A stretch of DNA of 64,000 nt from Paraburkholderia piptadeniae (GTDB lineage: Bacteria > Pseudomonadota > Gammaproteobacteria > Burkholderiales > Burkholderiaceae): NCBI RefSeq assembly GCF_900007165.1, contig NZ_CYGY02000024.1, positions 62,301 through 126,300 on the forward strand, given 5' to 3'. Position 1 is the stretch's first letter. The number at the start of each line of letters is the position of its first letter. Below the pieces are notes generated by a model, which saw only the letters and a program-made list of their open reading frames with translations, did no database searches and was not told the origin of the DNA. Positions 53,028 through 61,994 of the stretch are shown piece after piece. The position numbers and the translations under genes are program-made.

Positions 53028-55081
53028 TGGCGGCCGGCTCGAACCCGACATCCGCTGATTCCCCGTCGACGGACGGCGCAGGCCCGTCGCGCGGCCCGCA
53101 CCTGAGCGTCGTGCTGACGAGACCGGCGGGACAGTCCAATGCGCTCGCCAAGGTGCTGCACGACGCGGGTGTCGCGACCGTCGAATTTCCGCTCATCGAG
53201 ATCGCGCCCGCCGACGACGAAGGCCCGCTGCGTGCTGCGCTCGCGTCGCTCGACCGATACGCGCTCGTCGTGTTCGTATCCCCGAATGCCGTCGATTACG
53301 CGTTCGCGCGCCACGACGCGATCTGGCCGCATGCGCTGCCCGTCGGCGTCGTCGGTCCGGGCAGCGTCGCGGCGCTCGCGAAGCACGGCGTCGAAGCGCC
53401 CGCGTACACAGTGATCAGCCCGGGCGCCAGCGCCGACGACAACGACGGCGCGCGCTTCGACTCGGAAGCGCTGTATGCGGCGCTCGAAGCGTCGCTCGGC
53501 GAGAGCGCGTTCGAAGGCAAGCGCGTGTTGATCGTGCGCGGCGACGGCGGCCGCGAATGGCTCGCCGACCGTCTTCGCGAAGCGGGCGCCGAAGTCGAGA
53601 CCGTCGCGGCTTACCGGCGGCTCGTGCCCGAGCCGTCGATCGGCGCATGGTCGCGCATTCATGCGCTGCTGTCGGGCGAATCGAAGACGCCGCACGCGTG
53701 GCTCGTCACGAGCTCCGAAGGCGTGCGCAATCTCGGCGAACTCGCGCACGACCATCTGACCGTCAGCGAGCAGGCGCAACTGAAGCGCGCGATGTTCGTC
53801 GCGCCCCATCCGCGCATCGCGGAAACCGCGCGGGGATTGGGTTTTGATAGCATTACGGTGTCCGGTGCGGGCGATGAACGTATCGCGCGCACGCTGTTGT
53901 CCCTCGCTGTTCCTTCCGAAGTTCAACCGGTCCAGTCCAACCCGGCACAAGAACGCATGACTGATACCAACGCATCCACGAACCCCACGCCCAACTCCGC
54001 GCCGCGGCCCGCCACCACGCTGCCGCCGAATCAGCCCTTTACGCCTTATGAAATGCAGCAGCCGAAACGCGGCAAGGGCACGGGTCTGCTCTGGGTCGTC
54101 GTCGCGCTGGTGCTCGCCGTGGCGATCGCGGGCGGCCTTGCGCTGAACCGCAGGATCATCAAGCTCGATCAGCAACTGTCGCATCGGCAGCAGGCCAATG
54201 ACGCGTCGACGGCCGAGCTGCGCGTGAAGACGGAGCAGGCCGTCGCGACCGTGCAAGCCGCCAACGCGCAGATTGCGCAACTCGAAGGCAAGCTCGCCGA
54301 TGCGCAGAACGCGCAACAGGCGCTGCAGCAGCAATACGCGGATCTCGCGCGCAACCGCGACGACTGGACGATGGCCGAAGTCGGCCAGATGCTGTCGAGC
54401 GCCAGCGAGCAATTGCAGCTGACGGGCAACACGCAGCTCGCGCTCTTCGCGCTGCAGAGCGCCGACACGCGCCTCGCCGCGTCGGACGGCGCGCAGGTGC
54501 TGGCCGTGCGCAAGGCGATCGCGCAAGACATCGACAAGCTTAAGTCCGCGCCTTCGACGGATCTGACGGGTCTCGCGATCAAGCTCGACAACGCGATCGA
54601 CCAGATCGACCAGCTGCCGCTTTCCGGCGAGGCGCCCATCGCGCACGCGACGCCGCATGCGGCCGAGCCGAAGGACGTCGACCGCGTCGCGGCCGCGACG
54701 GGCGAGCCGAAGTGGAAAGCGTGGTGGAACCAGTTCGTGACGGGCATCGGCCAGCAGCTGACCAGTCTCGTGCAGGTGCGCCGTCTCGATCACGCCGATG
54801 CGATGCTCGTGTCGCCGGATCAGGGCTACTTCCTGCGCGAGAATCTGAAGCTGCGTCTGCTGTCGGCGCGACTGGCGCTGCTCGCGCGCAATCAGACCAC
54901 GCTCAAGTCCGATCTTCAGGCCGCGGATGAGGCGCTCGCACGTTACTTCGACGCGTCGTCGAAGAAAGTGCAGAACGCGCGCGATCTCGTCAAGGAGGTC
55001 GACCAGGGCTCGGGGGCCGTCGAAGTGCCGAACCTGAATACGAGCCTGCAGGCCGTGCACCAATACCGGAACCGGGGTTAA
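53027..55081 (+). CDS. hemDX: Fused uroporphyrinogen-III synthase HemD / membrane protein HemX
   Basis: A 684-residue fusion in one uninterrupted frame. Residues 1-300 are uroporphyrinogen-III synthase, which closes and inverts ring D of hydroxymethylbilane (LSVVLTRPAGQSNALAKVL, VFVSPNAVDYAFA, VLIVRGDGGREWLADRL, VTSSEGVRNLGEL). After a Pro/Thr/Asn-rich linker, a membrane helix near 345-370 (LLWVVVALVLAVAIAGGLAL) leads into a long coiled coil and the HemX domain. HemX is of uncertain function, proposed to organise heme enzymes. An internal ATG at 53957 (MTDTNAS) could start a free HemX. The start overlaps the hemC stop. Confidence 0.94.
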   Translation: MAAGSNPTSADSPSTDGAGPSRGPHLSVVLTRPAGQSNALAKVLHDAGVATVEFPLIEIAPADDEGPLRAALASLDRYALVVFVSPNAVDYAFARHDAIWPHALPVGVVGPGSVAALAKHGVEAPAYTVISPGASADDNDGARFDSEALYAALEASLGESAFEGKRVLIVRGDGGREWLADRLREAGAEVETVAAYRRLVPEPSIGAWSRIHALLSGESKTPHAWLVTSSEGVRNLGELAHDHLTVSEQAQLKRAMFVAPHPRIAETARGLGFDSITVSGAGDERIARTLLSLAVPSEVQPVQSNPAQERMTDTNASTNPTPNSAPRPATTLPPNQPFTPYEMQQPKRGKGTGLLWVVVALVLAVAIAGGLALNRRIIKLDQQLSHRQQANDASTAELRVKTEQAVATVQAANAQIAQLEGKLADAQNAQQALQQQYADLARNRDDWTMAEVGQMLSSASEQLQLTGNTQLALFALQSADTRLAASDGAQVLAVRKAIAQDIDKLKSAPSTDLTGLAIKLDNAIDQIDQLPLSGEAPIAHATPHAAEPKDVDRVAAATGEPKWKAWWNQFVTGIGQQLTSLVQVRRLDHADAMLVSPDQGYFLRENLKLRLLSARLALLARNQTTLKSDLQAADEALARYFDASSKKVQNARDLVKEVDQGSGAVEVPNLNTSLQAVHQYRNRG

Positions 55082-55083
55082 TC

Positions 55084-56274
55084 ATGGCGCTGCGTGGACT
55101 TCTCTGGCTCGCATTCCTGTTCGCGATCGCCGTCGTGCTCGCGCTCGTCGGGCGCTTCGACACCGGCCAGGTGCTGCTCGTCTATCCGCCGTATCGCGTC
55201 GATATTTCACTGAATCTGTTCGTCGTCGGCCTCATCGTCGCGTTCATCGTGATGTATGTGCTGCTGCGCATCGTGCGCAACATCTGGGGCATGCCGCGGC
55301 GCGTGGCCGCGTACCGTGCGCGTCAGCGGGTCGCGAAGGCACATTCGGCGTTGCGCGACGCAATCGCGAATCTGTATGCGGGGCGCTTTTCGCGCGCCGA
55401 AAAGGCCGCGCGCGATTCGCTCGCGAATCCCGCCAACAAGGGCGCGGCAGGCCTGATCGCGGCGAACGCCGCGCACCGGATGCACGAATACGCGCGCCGC
55501 GACGAATATCTCGCGCAGATCGATGCCGCCGACTGGCAGGATGCACGTCTGATGGCGACGGCCGACATGCGCGCCGATGGCCGCGACGCCGATGGCGCGC
55601 TGCTCGCGCTCACCGAAATGCAGTCGCAGGGCGGCCGCCGCATTCACGCGCAGCAGATCGCGTTGCGCGCGCAGCAGCAGTTGAAGAACTGGGGCGAAGT
55701 GCTGAAGCTCGTGAAGACGCTTGAGAAGCGCGAGGCGATTCATCCCGCCGTGGCCGTGCGTCTGCGTCAGCTGGCGGCGGAAAACCTGTTGCGCGACCGC
55801 CGGCATAATGCCGACGCGCTGCTCGAACTGTGGCATTCGCTGACGCCGACCGAGCGCCATTCGCCGCGCCTCGCCGATCTCGCGGCCGAGCTGCTGGTCG
55901 CGCTGAACCGTCCGCAGGATGCGCGCAAGATCGTCGAGGACGCGCTCGCGCAAAACTGGGACGCACGCCTGTTGCGCCGCTATCCGGATACGACGGGCGG
56001 CGACGCACTGCCGTTGATCCAGAAGGCCGAAGGCTGGCGCAAGGAGCGCCCCGACGATGCCGACCTGCTGTTCACGCTGGGCCGTCTGTGCCTGCATCAG
56101 CAGTTGTGGGGCAAGGCGCAGTCGTTCCTCGAACAGGCGCTGAAGGAAGCCGACAACGAGACGCTCAAGATCCGCTCGCACCGCGCGCTCGCGCGTCTGC
56201 ACGAGCAACTGGGCGATGCGTCGAAGGCGAGCGAGCACTATCGGGAGAGCGCGCTGGCGATGAATATCGTCTGA
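55084..56274 (+). CDS. hemY: HemY, heme-operon TPR membrane protein
   Basis: A 396-residue inner-membrane protein of the proteobacterial HemY family (not the Bacillus oxidase of the same name). Two N-terminal membrane helices (about 5-25 and 42-65) are followed by RIVRNIWGMPRRVAAYRARQ and a cytoplasmic or periplasmic TPR-like helical region to the end. It starts 2 bases after hemDX, completing hemC-hemDX-hemY. Its role in tetrapyrrole synthesis is inferred from this conserved linkage. Confidence 0.95.
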   Translation: MALRGLLWLAFLFAIAVVLALVGRFDTGQVLLVYPPYRVDISLNLFVVGLIVAFIVMYVLLRIVRNIWGMPRRVAAYRARQRVAKAHSALRDAIANLYAGRFSRAEKAARDSLANPANKGAAGLIAANAAHRMHEYARRDEYLAQIDAADWQDARLMATADMRADGRDADGALLALTEMQSQGGRRIHAQQIALRAQQQLKNWGEVLKLVKTLEKREAIHPAVAVRLRQLAAENLLRDRRHNADALLELWHSLTPTERHSPRLADLAAELLVALNRPQDARKIVEDALAQNWDARLLRRYPDTTGGDALPLIQKAEGWRKERPDDADLLFTLGRLCLHQQLWGKAQSFLEQALKEADNETLKIRSHRALARLHEQLGDASKASEHYRESALAMNIV

Positions 56275-56301
56275 TGCGCTGAACGGCTTGGGCCGCAAAT
56301 G

Positions 56302-56340
56302 AAAAAACCTCGGCGACTGGATAGTCGCCGAGGTTTTTTT
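56302..56340. terminator. Bidirectional terminator after hemY
   Basis: AAAAAACCTCGGCGACT-GGAT-AGTCGCCGAGGTTTTTTT: 11-bp core stem extended by A-T pairs, between convergent hemY and the MFS gene. Confidence 0.92.
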
Positions 56341-56370
56341 CTTGCTTGAAGCGGCGAGGGCGGTGCGCGC

Positions 56371-57690
56371 CTACTTGTTCACGAGCCGTGCCGGCACGCT
56401 GATCGCGAGCAGGCCGCCAAGAATCATGAACGCGGCGAGCATGTACATGCCCGAGTCGGTGGTGGAGGTGATCTGCTTGAGCCAGCCCACCGCATACGGG
56501 CTCAGGAAGCCCGCGAGATTGCCGATCGAATTGATCATCGCGATGCCCGCCGCCGCGCCCGTGCCCGCGAGGAAGGACGTCGGCAGACTCCAGAAGAGCG
56601 GCAGGGTCGTGATGATGCCCATCGTCGCGAGCGTGAGCGCGGCCATCGCGAGCGTCGTGTCGTGCGCCCAGACGACAGAGAGTACGAGGCCGAGCGCGCC
56701 CGCGAATCCAGGCAGCGCGACGTGCCAGCGGCGCTCGCTCGTGCGGTCGGCGCTGCGCGCGACGAGCACCATCGCGATCACGGCGGCGGCGAAGGGGATC
56801 GCCGAAAGCAGGCCGATCATGAACGCATCGGTGACGCCCGTCGACTTGATGATGGTCGGCAGCCAGAAGCTCACGCCGTACAGTCCCATCACGAACGAGA
56901 AGTAGATCAGGCTCATCAGCAGCACGCGCGGGCTCATCATCACCTTGCCGATCGAGTGATCCTCCTTCGTTGCCTCTTCAGCGGCGATATTGCGCTCGAG
57001 TAGTTCGCGCTCCTGGTCCGTCAGCCACTTTGCCTTTGAGATGCGGTCGTCGAGCACGACGAACACGAGGATGCCGACGATCACGGACGGTATGCCTTCG
57101 AGCAGGAACAGCCACTGCCAGCCATGCCAGCCGTTCGCGCCATTGAACGCCTTCAGGATGTAGCCCGAGATCGGCCCGCCGACGACGCCCGAAATCGCAA
57201 TGGCCGTCATGAACCAGGTCGTCATGCGGCCGCGCCGGTGCGCCGGATACCAGTAGGTCAGATACAGGATGATGCCGGGGAAGAAGCCCGCTTCAGCGAG
57301 CCCGAGCAGAAAGCGCATCGCATAGAACATGGTGGGCGTGGTGACGAACATCGTCAGCATCGAGATGATGCCCCACGACACCATGATCCGCGCGATCCAC
57401 ACCCGCGCGCCGACGCGGTGCAGGATGATGTTGCTCGGCACCTCGAAGATGAAATAGCCGATGAAGAAGATGCCCGCACCGAAGCCATAGACGGCGTCGG
57501 AAAGGCCCAGGTCGGTGCTCATGCCGAGCTTCGCGAAGCCGACGTTCACGCGATCCAGATACGCGACGACATAGCTAAGCATCAGAAGCGGCGTCAGACG
57601 CCAGGCGACTTTCCTGTAGGTCGCCTCTTCGAAAGTGGAAGGCGGCGCGCCTGCGCCGGGATGGTGAAGCGGATTCGCAGGACTGGACAC
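56371..57690 (-). CDS. MFS transporter, anion:cation symporter family
   Basis: A 439-residue inner-membrane transporter with 12 predicted helices, ACS (phthalate/glucarate/tartrate-type) family. Landmarks are LLMLSYVVAYLDRVNVGFAK near the N-terminus, GIFFIGYFIFEVPSNIILHR, RFLLGLAEAGFFPGIILYL and YPAHRRGRMT. Such carriers take up organic acids such as hexarates, tartrate or aromatic acids. It lies downstream of an SDR and an aldehyde dehydrogenase on the same strand, suggesting a shared catabolic substrate, not identifiable from sequence alone. Confidence 0.9.
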   Translation of the reverse strand: MSSPANPLHHPGAGAPPSTFEEATYRKVAWRLTPLLMLSYVVAYLDRVNVGFAKLGMSTDLGLSDAVYGFGAGIFFIGYFIFEVPSNIILHRVGARVWIARIMVSWGIISMLTMFVTTPTMFYAMRFLLGLAEAGFFPGIILYLTYWYPAHRRGRMTTWFMTAIAISGVVGGPISGYILKAFNGANGWHGWQWLFLLEGIPSVIVGILVFVVLDDRISKAKWLTDQERELLERNIAAEEATKEDHSIGKVMMSPRVLLMSLIYFSFVMGLYGVSFWLPTIIKSTGVTDAFMIGLLSAIPFAAAVIAMVLVARSADRTSERRWHVALPGFAGALGLVLSVVWAHDTTLAMAALTLATMGIITTLPLFWSLPTSFLAGTGAAAGIAMINSIGNLAGFLSPYAVGWLKQITSTTDSGMYMLAAFMILGGLLAISVPARLVNK

Positions 57691-57947
57691 GCGTGTCTCC
57701 TATCGACCAGCGTTGGCGTTCCGCGCCTTACGCCGGTCCTATGTAAAGCTCGTTATTGTGGAAATGACGTACCGCCGTTCGCGATTCTAAACGTTCAACG
57801 CGCGCTGAAAAGACGCTTGACGTCGGGGAATACACTGACTTTTTAATGGCTAATGAGCGTCATGCAGTGCGGCGCACGCGGCGCGCACGCGCACTCGCGC
57901 CCGCGCATGGCAGGAACGTCCGGCGCGAAAACAACCTGCACGTACCG

Positions 57948-58706
57948 CTACACGCAGCGTCCGCCGTCCACTTCGAGACACACGCCCGTGATGAACTCCG
58001 CTTCGTCCGACGCGAGATAAAGCGCCGCATTCGCGATGTCCTGCGGCGTCGAGAAGCGGCCGAGCGGAATGCCCGCCAGAAACTTCTGCCGGTTCTCCGG
58101 TGTGTCCTCGACGCCCATGAACTCCGTCAGCAGTCCCGTCTCGCCGATCACCGGGTTCACGCAGTTCACTCGAATGCGGTCCGGCCCGAGCTCGACGGCA
58201 AGCGCCTTGCTCGCGACGATCACGGCGCCCTTGCTGCCGTTGTACCAGACGAGCCCAGGGCGCGGCCGCACGCCCGCCGTCGACGCGATATTGACGAACA
58301 CGCCGCCGCCTCGCTCGCGGAAGTACGGGACGAATTCGCGCACGCTCCAGTAGATGCTCTTCACGTTGACGGCGTACACGCGGTCGAACTCGGCTTCCGT
58401 CACATCGAGCACCGGCTTGTTCCGATGCGTCGTGCCCGCGTTGTTGACGACGATCTGCACGCTGCCGAAGTCTTCGATGGCGGCGGCGCGCAACGCGCTC
58501 CAGTCGTCCGCGCGCGTGACGTCACCCGCGACGGCAATCGCCTTGCCGCCCGCCAGCGCGATCTCGCTCGCGACGCGCTCGGCCGCCGGGCCGTTCAGAT
58601 CGTTGACGACGACGTTCGCGCCTTCGCGCGCATAGGTCTTGGCGATGCCTTCGCCAAAGCCCGAGCCGCCGCCTGTGACGATCGCCGTTTTACCTGTCAG
58701 CCGCAT
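57948..58706 (-). CDS. Short-chain dehydrogenase/reductase
   Basis: A 252-residue classical SDR with NAD(P)-binding TGGGSGFGEGIA (TGxxxGxG), NNAG in VQIVVNNAGTT, the catalytic Ser in NIASTAG and Tyr/Lys in YNGSKGAV (YxxxK). The C-terminal FITGVCLEVDGGRCV is typical of FabG-like members that oxidise alcohols. The acidic residue in VVVNDLNG after the second strand suggests NAD over NADP. It sits between the ALDH and MFS genes; substrate unknown. Confidence 0.93.
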   Translation of the reverse strand: MRLTGKTAIVTGGGSGFGEGIAKTYAREGANVVVNDLNGPAAERVASEIALAGGKAIAVAGDVTRADDWSALRAAAIEDFGSVQIVVNNAGTTHRNKPVLDVTEAEFDRVYAVNVKSIYWSVREFVPYFRERGGGVFVNIASTAGVRPRPGLVWYNGSKGAVIVASKALAVELGPDRIRVNCVNPVIGETGLLTEFMGVEDTPENRQKFLAGIPLGRFSTPQDIANAALYLASDEAEFITGVCLEVDGGRCV

Positions 58707-58803
58707 GATGTCTCCTCTGTCGATGGGAGTCAGGGCCGTGGCCCTTGCCCCCGTTCCATGAAAGATGGTTGCTGTTGTTGTGCGAATCGCCTGGGGTTGC
58801 GCG

Positions 58804-60243
58804 TCAGCCGTGTTTGATCGCGACGGTTTTCAGCACCGTAAAGCCGTACAGCGCTTCGAAGCCTTTCTCCCGGCCGTGGCCCGAATGCTTGACGCCGCCG
58901 AACGGCAGCTCGACGCCTCCGCCCGCGCCATAGTTGTTGATGAACACCTGTCCCGAGCGCACGCGTCTCGCGATGCGCAACTGGCGTGCGCCGTCGCGCG
59001 TCCAGATACCCGCGACCAGCCCGTACTGCGTGCCGTTGGCCAATGCGAGCGCTTCGCCTTCGTCGGCGAACGGCAGGGCGGCGAGCACCGGGCCGAACAC
59101 TTCTTCGCGCGCGAGCCGATGCGTTGGCGGCACGTCGCGCAACAGGGTCGGCGCCTGATAGAAGCCGTCTTCCGGCGCTTCCGCGATCACTTCGCCATGC
59201 GCCGCCATCGGGATACTGTCGTGCTGCGCGTCCGACAGGAAGTCCCATACGCGGCGCTGCTGCTTCGCGCTGATCAGCGGACCGCAGTCGAGATCCGCGT
59301 GCGCCGGGCCGACGCGTAGCTCGCTGAACGCCGTCGCGAGCCTGTCGAGCAGCGGCTCGTAGATGCTCCGCTCGATCAGCACGCGGCTGCCCGCCGAGCA
59401 GGTCTGCCCGGCGTTCTGCACGATCGCGTTGACGAGCGTCGGCAGCGCGGCTTCGAGGTCGGCATCCGCGAAGACGATTTGCGGCGACTTGCCGCCCAGC
59501 TCAAGGGTGACAGGCACGTGGTTCTCGGCGGCCATCTGCGTGACGAGCTTGCCCGTTTCGGGCGAGCCGGTGAACGAGATGTGATCGATGCCCGGATGGC
59601 GCGCGAGCGCCGCGCCTGCTTCGTGTCCGTAGCCCGTGACGACGTTGAGCGCGCCCGCCGGCAGGCCCGCTTCGGCCGCGAGTTCGGCGACGCGCAGCAC
59701 GGAGAGGCACGCGTCCTCGGCGGGCTTGACGACGCACGCGTTCCCCGCAGCAAGCGCCGCGCCCACGCTGCGCCCGAAGATCTGCATCGGATAGTTCCAC
59801 GGCACGATGTGGCCAGTGACGCCGTGCGGCTCGCGGATCGTGAAGACGGTGTAGCCGTTCTGGTAGGGCAGCGTTTCGCCGTGCAGCTTGTCGGCGGCGC
59901 CCGCATAGAACTCGAAGTAGCGCGCGAGCGCGGCCGCGTCGCCGCGCGCCTGCTTGAGCGGCTTGCCCGTGTCGCGCGCTTCTATCTGCGCCAGTTCTTC
60001 GTGGCAGGCGGCGACGAGCATCGACAGCCGGTACAGCAGACGGCCGCGCTCGGCTGCGCTGGCGGCGCCCCATGCGCCGTCGTACGCGCGCCGCGCGGAT
60101 TCGACGGCGGTATCGATGTCGGCGGCCGCGCCGCGCGCGAGCGTCGTGAACGGCTGGCCGTCCGAGGGATCGACGACGGGGATCGTCTCCCCGCCCGATG
60201 ACGCGGCCCATTCGCCGCCGATGAAGTGTTTCGCTTCTTCCAC
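58804..60243 (-). CDS. NAD(P)-dependent aldehyde dehydrogenase
   Basis: A 479-residue aldehyde dehydrogenase superfamily enzyme. The start is a GTG at 60243 with GGAG 5 bases upstream. Motifs: VPWNYPMQIF, FTGSPETGK, the general base in ELGGKSPQIVF, the nucleophile Cys in GQTCSAGSRV, and EEVFGPVLAAL. It resembles betaine/4-aminobutyraldehyde/aromatic aldehyde dehydrogenases in its ends (PFGGVKHSGHGREKG). It is first in the ALDH-SDR-MFS set, followed 97 bases later by the SDR; together they could oxidise an alcohol via an aldehyde to an acid. Confidence 0.93.
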   Translation of the reverse strand: MEEAKHFIGGEWAASSGGETIPVVDPSDGQPFTTLARGAAADIDTAVESARRAYDGAWGAASAAERGRLLYRLSMLVAACHEELAQIEARDTGKPLKQARGDAAALARYFEFYAGAADKLHGETLPYQNGYTVFTIREPHGVTGHIVPWNYPMQIFGRSVGAALAAGNACVVKPAEDACLSVLRVAELAAEAGLPAGALNVVTGYGHEAGAALARHPGIDHISFTGSPETGKLVTQMAAENHVPVTLELGGKSPQIVFADADLEAALPTLVNAIVQNAGQTCSAGSRVLIERSIYEPLLDRLATAFSELRVGPAHADLDCGPLISAKQQRRVWDFLSDAQHDSIPMAAHGEVIAEAPEDGFYQAPTLLRDVPPTHRLAREEVFGPVLAALPFADEGEALALANGTQYGLVAGIWTRDGARQLRIARRVRSGQVFINNYGAGGGVELPFGGVKHSGHGREKGFEALYGFTVLKTVAIKHG

Positions 60244-60587
60244 ACATGCTCCTTGCCTGAGGCGACAGAGGACGATCAACGAAAAAACGGGACAGCGGAC
60301 GACGATTGCCTTGCGTTCGCATGACGGGCTAATGGAACCGTCGATAACGACTGGCAGCCCGCGCGATGCGCGGCGACTAAAGACGGATGCTTGCGCAACG
60401 GGCACTCGGCGAACGGGTGCCGCCAGTCGTAAGACGATTATCGCGCCGATCGCCGCGAGGGTGTCATTGGCCGATTGGCTATAATGGCGCATTCCGCAGT
60501 GTCCGGGTTGCGGCGCCGCGTTCCGTATCGCGAACGCAGCGCGCGCCGCGCGCCATCTTTCACATTTCATCCTGATCAGAGAGCGCC
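60244..60587. promoter_or_regulatory. ALDH-ppa divergent region with candidate ppa promoter
   Basis: 344 bases without a supported gene. A TATAAT at 60480-60485, about 100 bases before the ppa ATG, is a strong -10 candidate for ppa; the matching -35 is poor. Nothing else recognised. Confidence 0.45.
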
Positions 60588-61115
60588 ATGAGCTTCAATC
60601 ACGTCCCCCCTGGTAAAGACCTCCCGCAAGACTTCAACGTCATCATCGAGATTCCGGCGCAAAGCGATCCGGTGAAGTACGAGGCCGACAAGGAACTGGG
60701 CATGCTCGTCGTCGATCGCTTCATCGGCACGGGCATGCGTTATCCCGCGAACTACGGCTTCATTCCGCAGACGCTGTCGGGCGACGGCGACCCCGTCGAC
60801 GTGCTGGTGATCACGCCGTTCCCGCTGCTGGCGGGCTCCGTCGTGCGCGCACGCGCGCTCGGCATGCTGCAAATGACGGACGAATCGGGCGTCGACGCGA
60901 AGCTGATCGCCGTGCCGCACGACAAGATCTGCCCGATGACGGCGGACCTGAAGTCGATCGATGACGTGCCGCAATACCTGAAGGATCAGATCAAGCACTT
61001 CTTCGAGCAATACAAGGCGCTCGAGAAGGGCAAGTGGGTGAAGGTCGAAGGCTGGGCGGGCGTCGATGCCGCCCACAAGGAAATCAGCGAAGGCGTCGCG
61101 AACTACAAGAAGTAA
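60588..61115 (+). CDS. ppa: Inorganic pyrophosphatase
   Basis: Family I soluble pyrophosphatase, 175 residues, hydrolysing PPi to drive biosynthesis. It shows [45 protein letters not shown] with the Mg-binding acidic DGDPVD cluster, and [20 protein letters not shown]. Length is that of bacterial hexameric enzymes. A terminator follows 24 bases after the stop. Confidence 0.97.
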   Translation: MSFNHVPPGKDLPQDFNVIIEIPAQSDPVKYEADKELGMLVVDRFIGTGMRYPANYGFIPQTLSGDGDPVDVLVITPFPLLAGSVVRARALGMLQMTDESGVDAKLIAVPHDKICPMTADLKSIDDVPQYLKDQIKHFFEQYKALEKGKWVKVEGWAGVDAAHKEISEGVANYKK

Positions 61116-61138
61116 TCGGTACGCTGAAAGTCCGCTGG

Positions 61139-61170
61139 CAAAACGCTCCTTCGGGAGCGTTTTGTTTTTT
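61139..61170 (+). terminator. Terminator of ppa
   Basis: CAAAACGCTCC-TTCG-GGAGCGTTTTG followed by TTTTTT; the UUCG tetraloop makes it especially stable. Confidence 0.93.
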
Positions 61171-61190
61171 GGGGCAGCGCCGCCGCGCCC

Positions 61191-61520
61191 TTACTGCCGG
61201 CGCACTGTCGCGAGCCGCGTGCCGGCGAACGGGTCATGGCGCCAGTCGACGGTCGGGTGTGCCGCCGGTTTGGACCGCGTGGCGCGCTTCTCGACGGCGA
61301 AGTGCTCCATCGACTGACCGGCGCTGACGGCCTGGCTTAGCCACTGTGGCAGATTTCCTTTGCCGTCCCACGTATCGCCGGAAGCGCTGCGAAAGCGCGC
61401 CGATTTCTGCCGCGTGCGCTCTTCGGCCAATGCAGCCGCGAGGTCGGTGATCTTGATACCGACTTGCGCCATGCGGCGGCGCAGATACGCAATCATGCTG
61501 TCACGCTTACGCTCGTCCAT
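61191..61520 (-). CDS. H-NS-family nucleoid-associated protein (variant)
   Basis: A 109-residue H-NS-like protein. The N-terminal helical part (MDERKRDSMIAYLRRRMAQV) is short. The H-NS C-terminal DNA-binding motif is recognisable as ARFRSASGDTWDGKGNLPQWL, split here as ARFRSASGDTW and DGKGNLPQWL, with GKG where most members have (R/Q)GR. A basic tail of about 30 residues follows. The start is set by an AAGGGGAAA site. Such proteins silence AT-rich DNA or modulate H-NS; with a truncated oligomerisation region it could act as a modifier. Family call is moderately secure. Confidence 0.75.
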   Translation of the reverse strand: MDERKRDSMIAYLRRRMAQVGIKITDLAAALAEERTRQKSARFRSASGDTWDGKGNLPQWLSQAVSAGQSMEHFAVEKRATRSKPAAHPTVDWRHDPFAGTRLATVRRQ

Positions 61521-61676
61521 TTGCTTTCCCCTTGAGGTTCCTGCCAGGTAAACGCACTGCGTCGGTGTGGATTCGGTGTGGGGAAGTATGCTGTCGGGCC
61601 GGGGGAGCGTCGAGGTGCGATTGTTGAAAACACTGTTGCTGCGCAGACAACGGCGCGGCTCGGTCACGAGCACGGA

Positions 61677-61985
61677 TCAGGCTTCCCCGGCGTCCGGCGC
61701 CTCTGCTTCGCCCGGCGCGGGCAGCACGGATTCGAGCGTCCGCGCGCCTGACGCCAGCTCCCGCTTCTGCGCGGGCGCGAGCTGCTTGACGCGGTACTCG
61801 GCCCGCAATGCGCTCGAGCGGTCGGCGAGTTCGAACGACGCGAGCAGGCGCACGGGCTTGCGCGAGCGCGTGTAGCGCGCGCCCGTGCCGTTGCAGTGCT
61901 TGTCGAAGCGCGCGGCGACGTCGGTGGCGATGCCCGTGTAGACGCTGCCGTCCGAGCATTCGATCAGATACAGAAACCACGGCAT
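61677..61985 (-). CDS. GIY-YIG domain protein
   Basis: A 102-residue single-domain GIY-YIG protein of the UPF0213/YhbQ type. It has WFLYLIECSDGSVYTGIATD (GIY as FLY-like, YIG as YTG), RFDKHCNGTGARYTRSRKPV and the catalytic-glutamate helix SALRAEYRVKQLAPAQK. These small proteins have nuclease folds, and YhbQ-like members have been reported as structure-specific nucleases, but roles are uncertain. The Ala/Glu-rich tail is not conserved. It starts 9 bases after the GNAT-like gene on the same strand. Confidence 0.88.
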   Translation of the reverse strand: MPWFLYLIECSDGSVYTGIATDVAARFDKHCNGTGARYTRSRKPVRLLASFELADRSSALRAEYRVKQLAPAQKRELASGARTLESVLPAPGEAEAPDAGEA

Positions 61986-61994
61986 CGCGCGGGC

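Noticed and set aside
52799..55063. Open frame of 754 codons antisense to the hemDX gene
   Set aside because: No recognisable motif and the plus-strand fusion gene is well supported.
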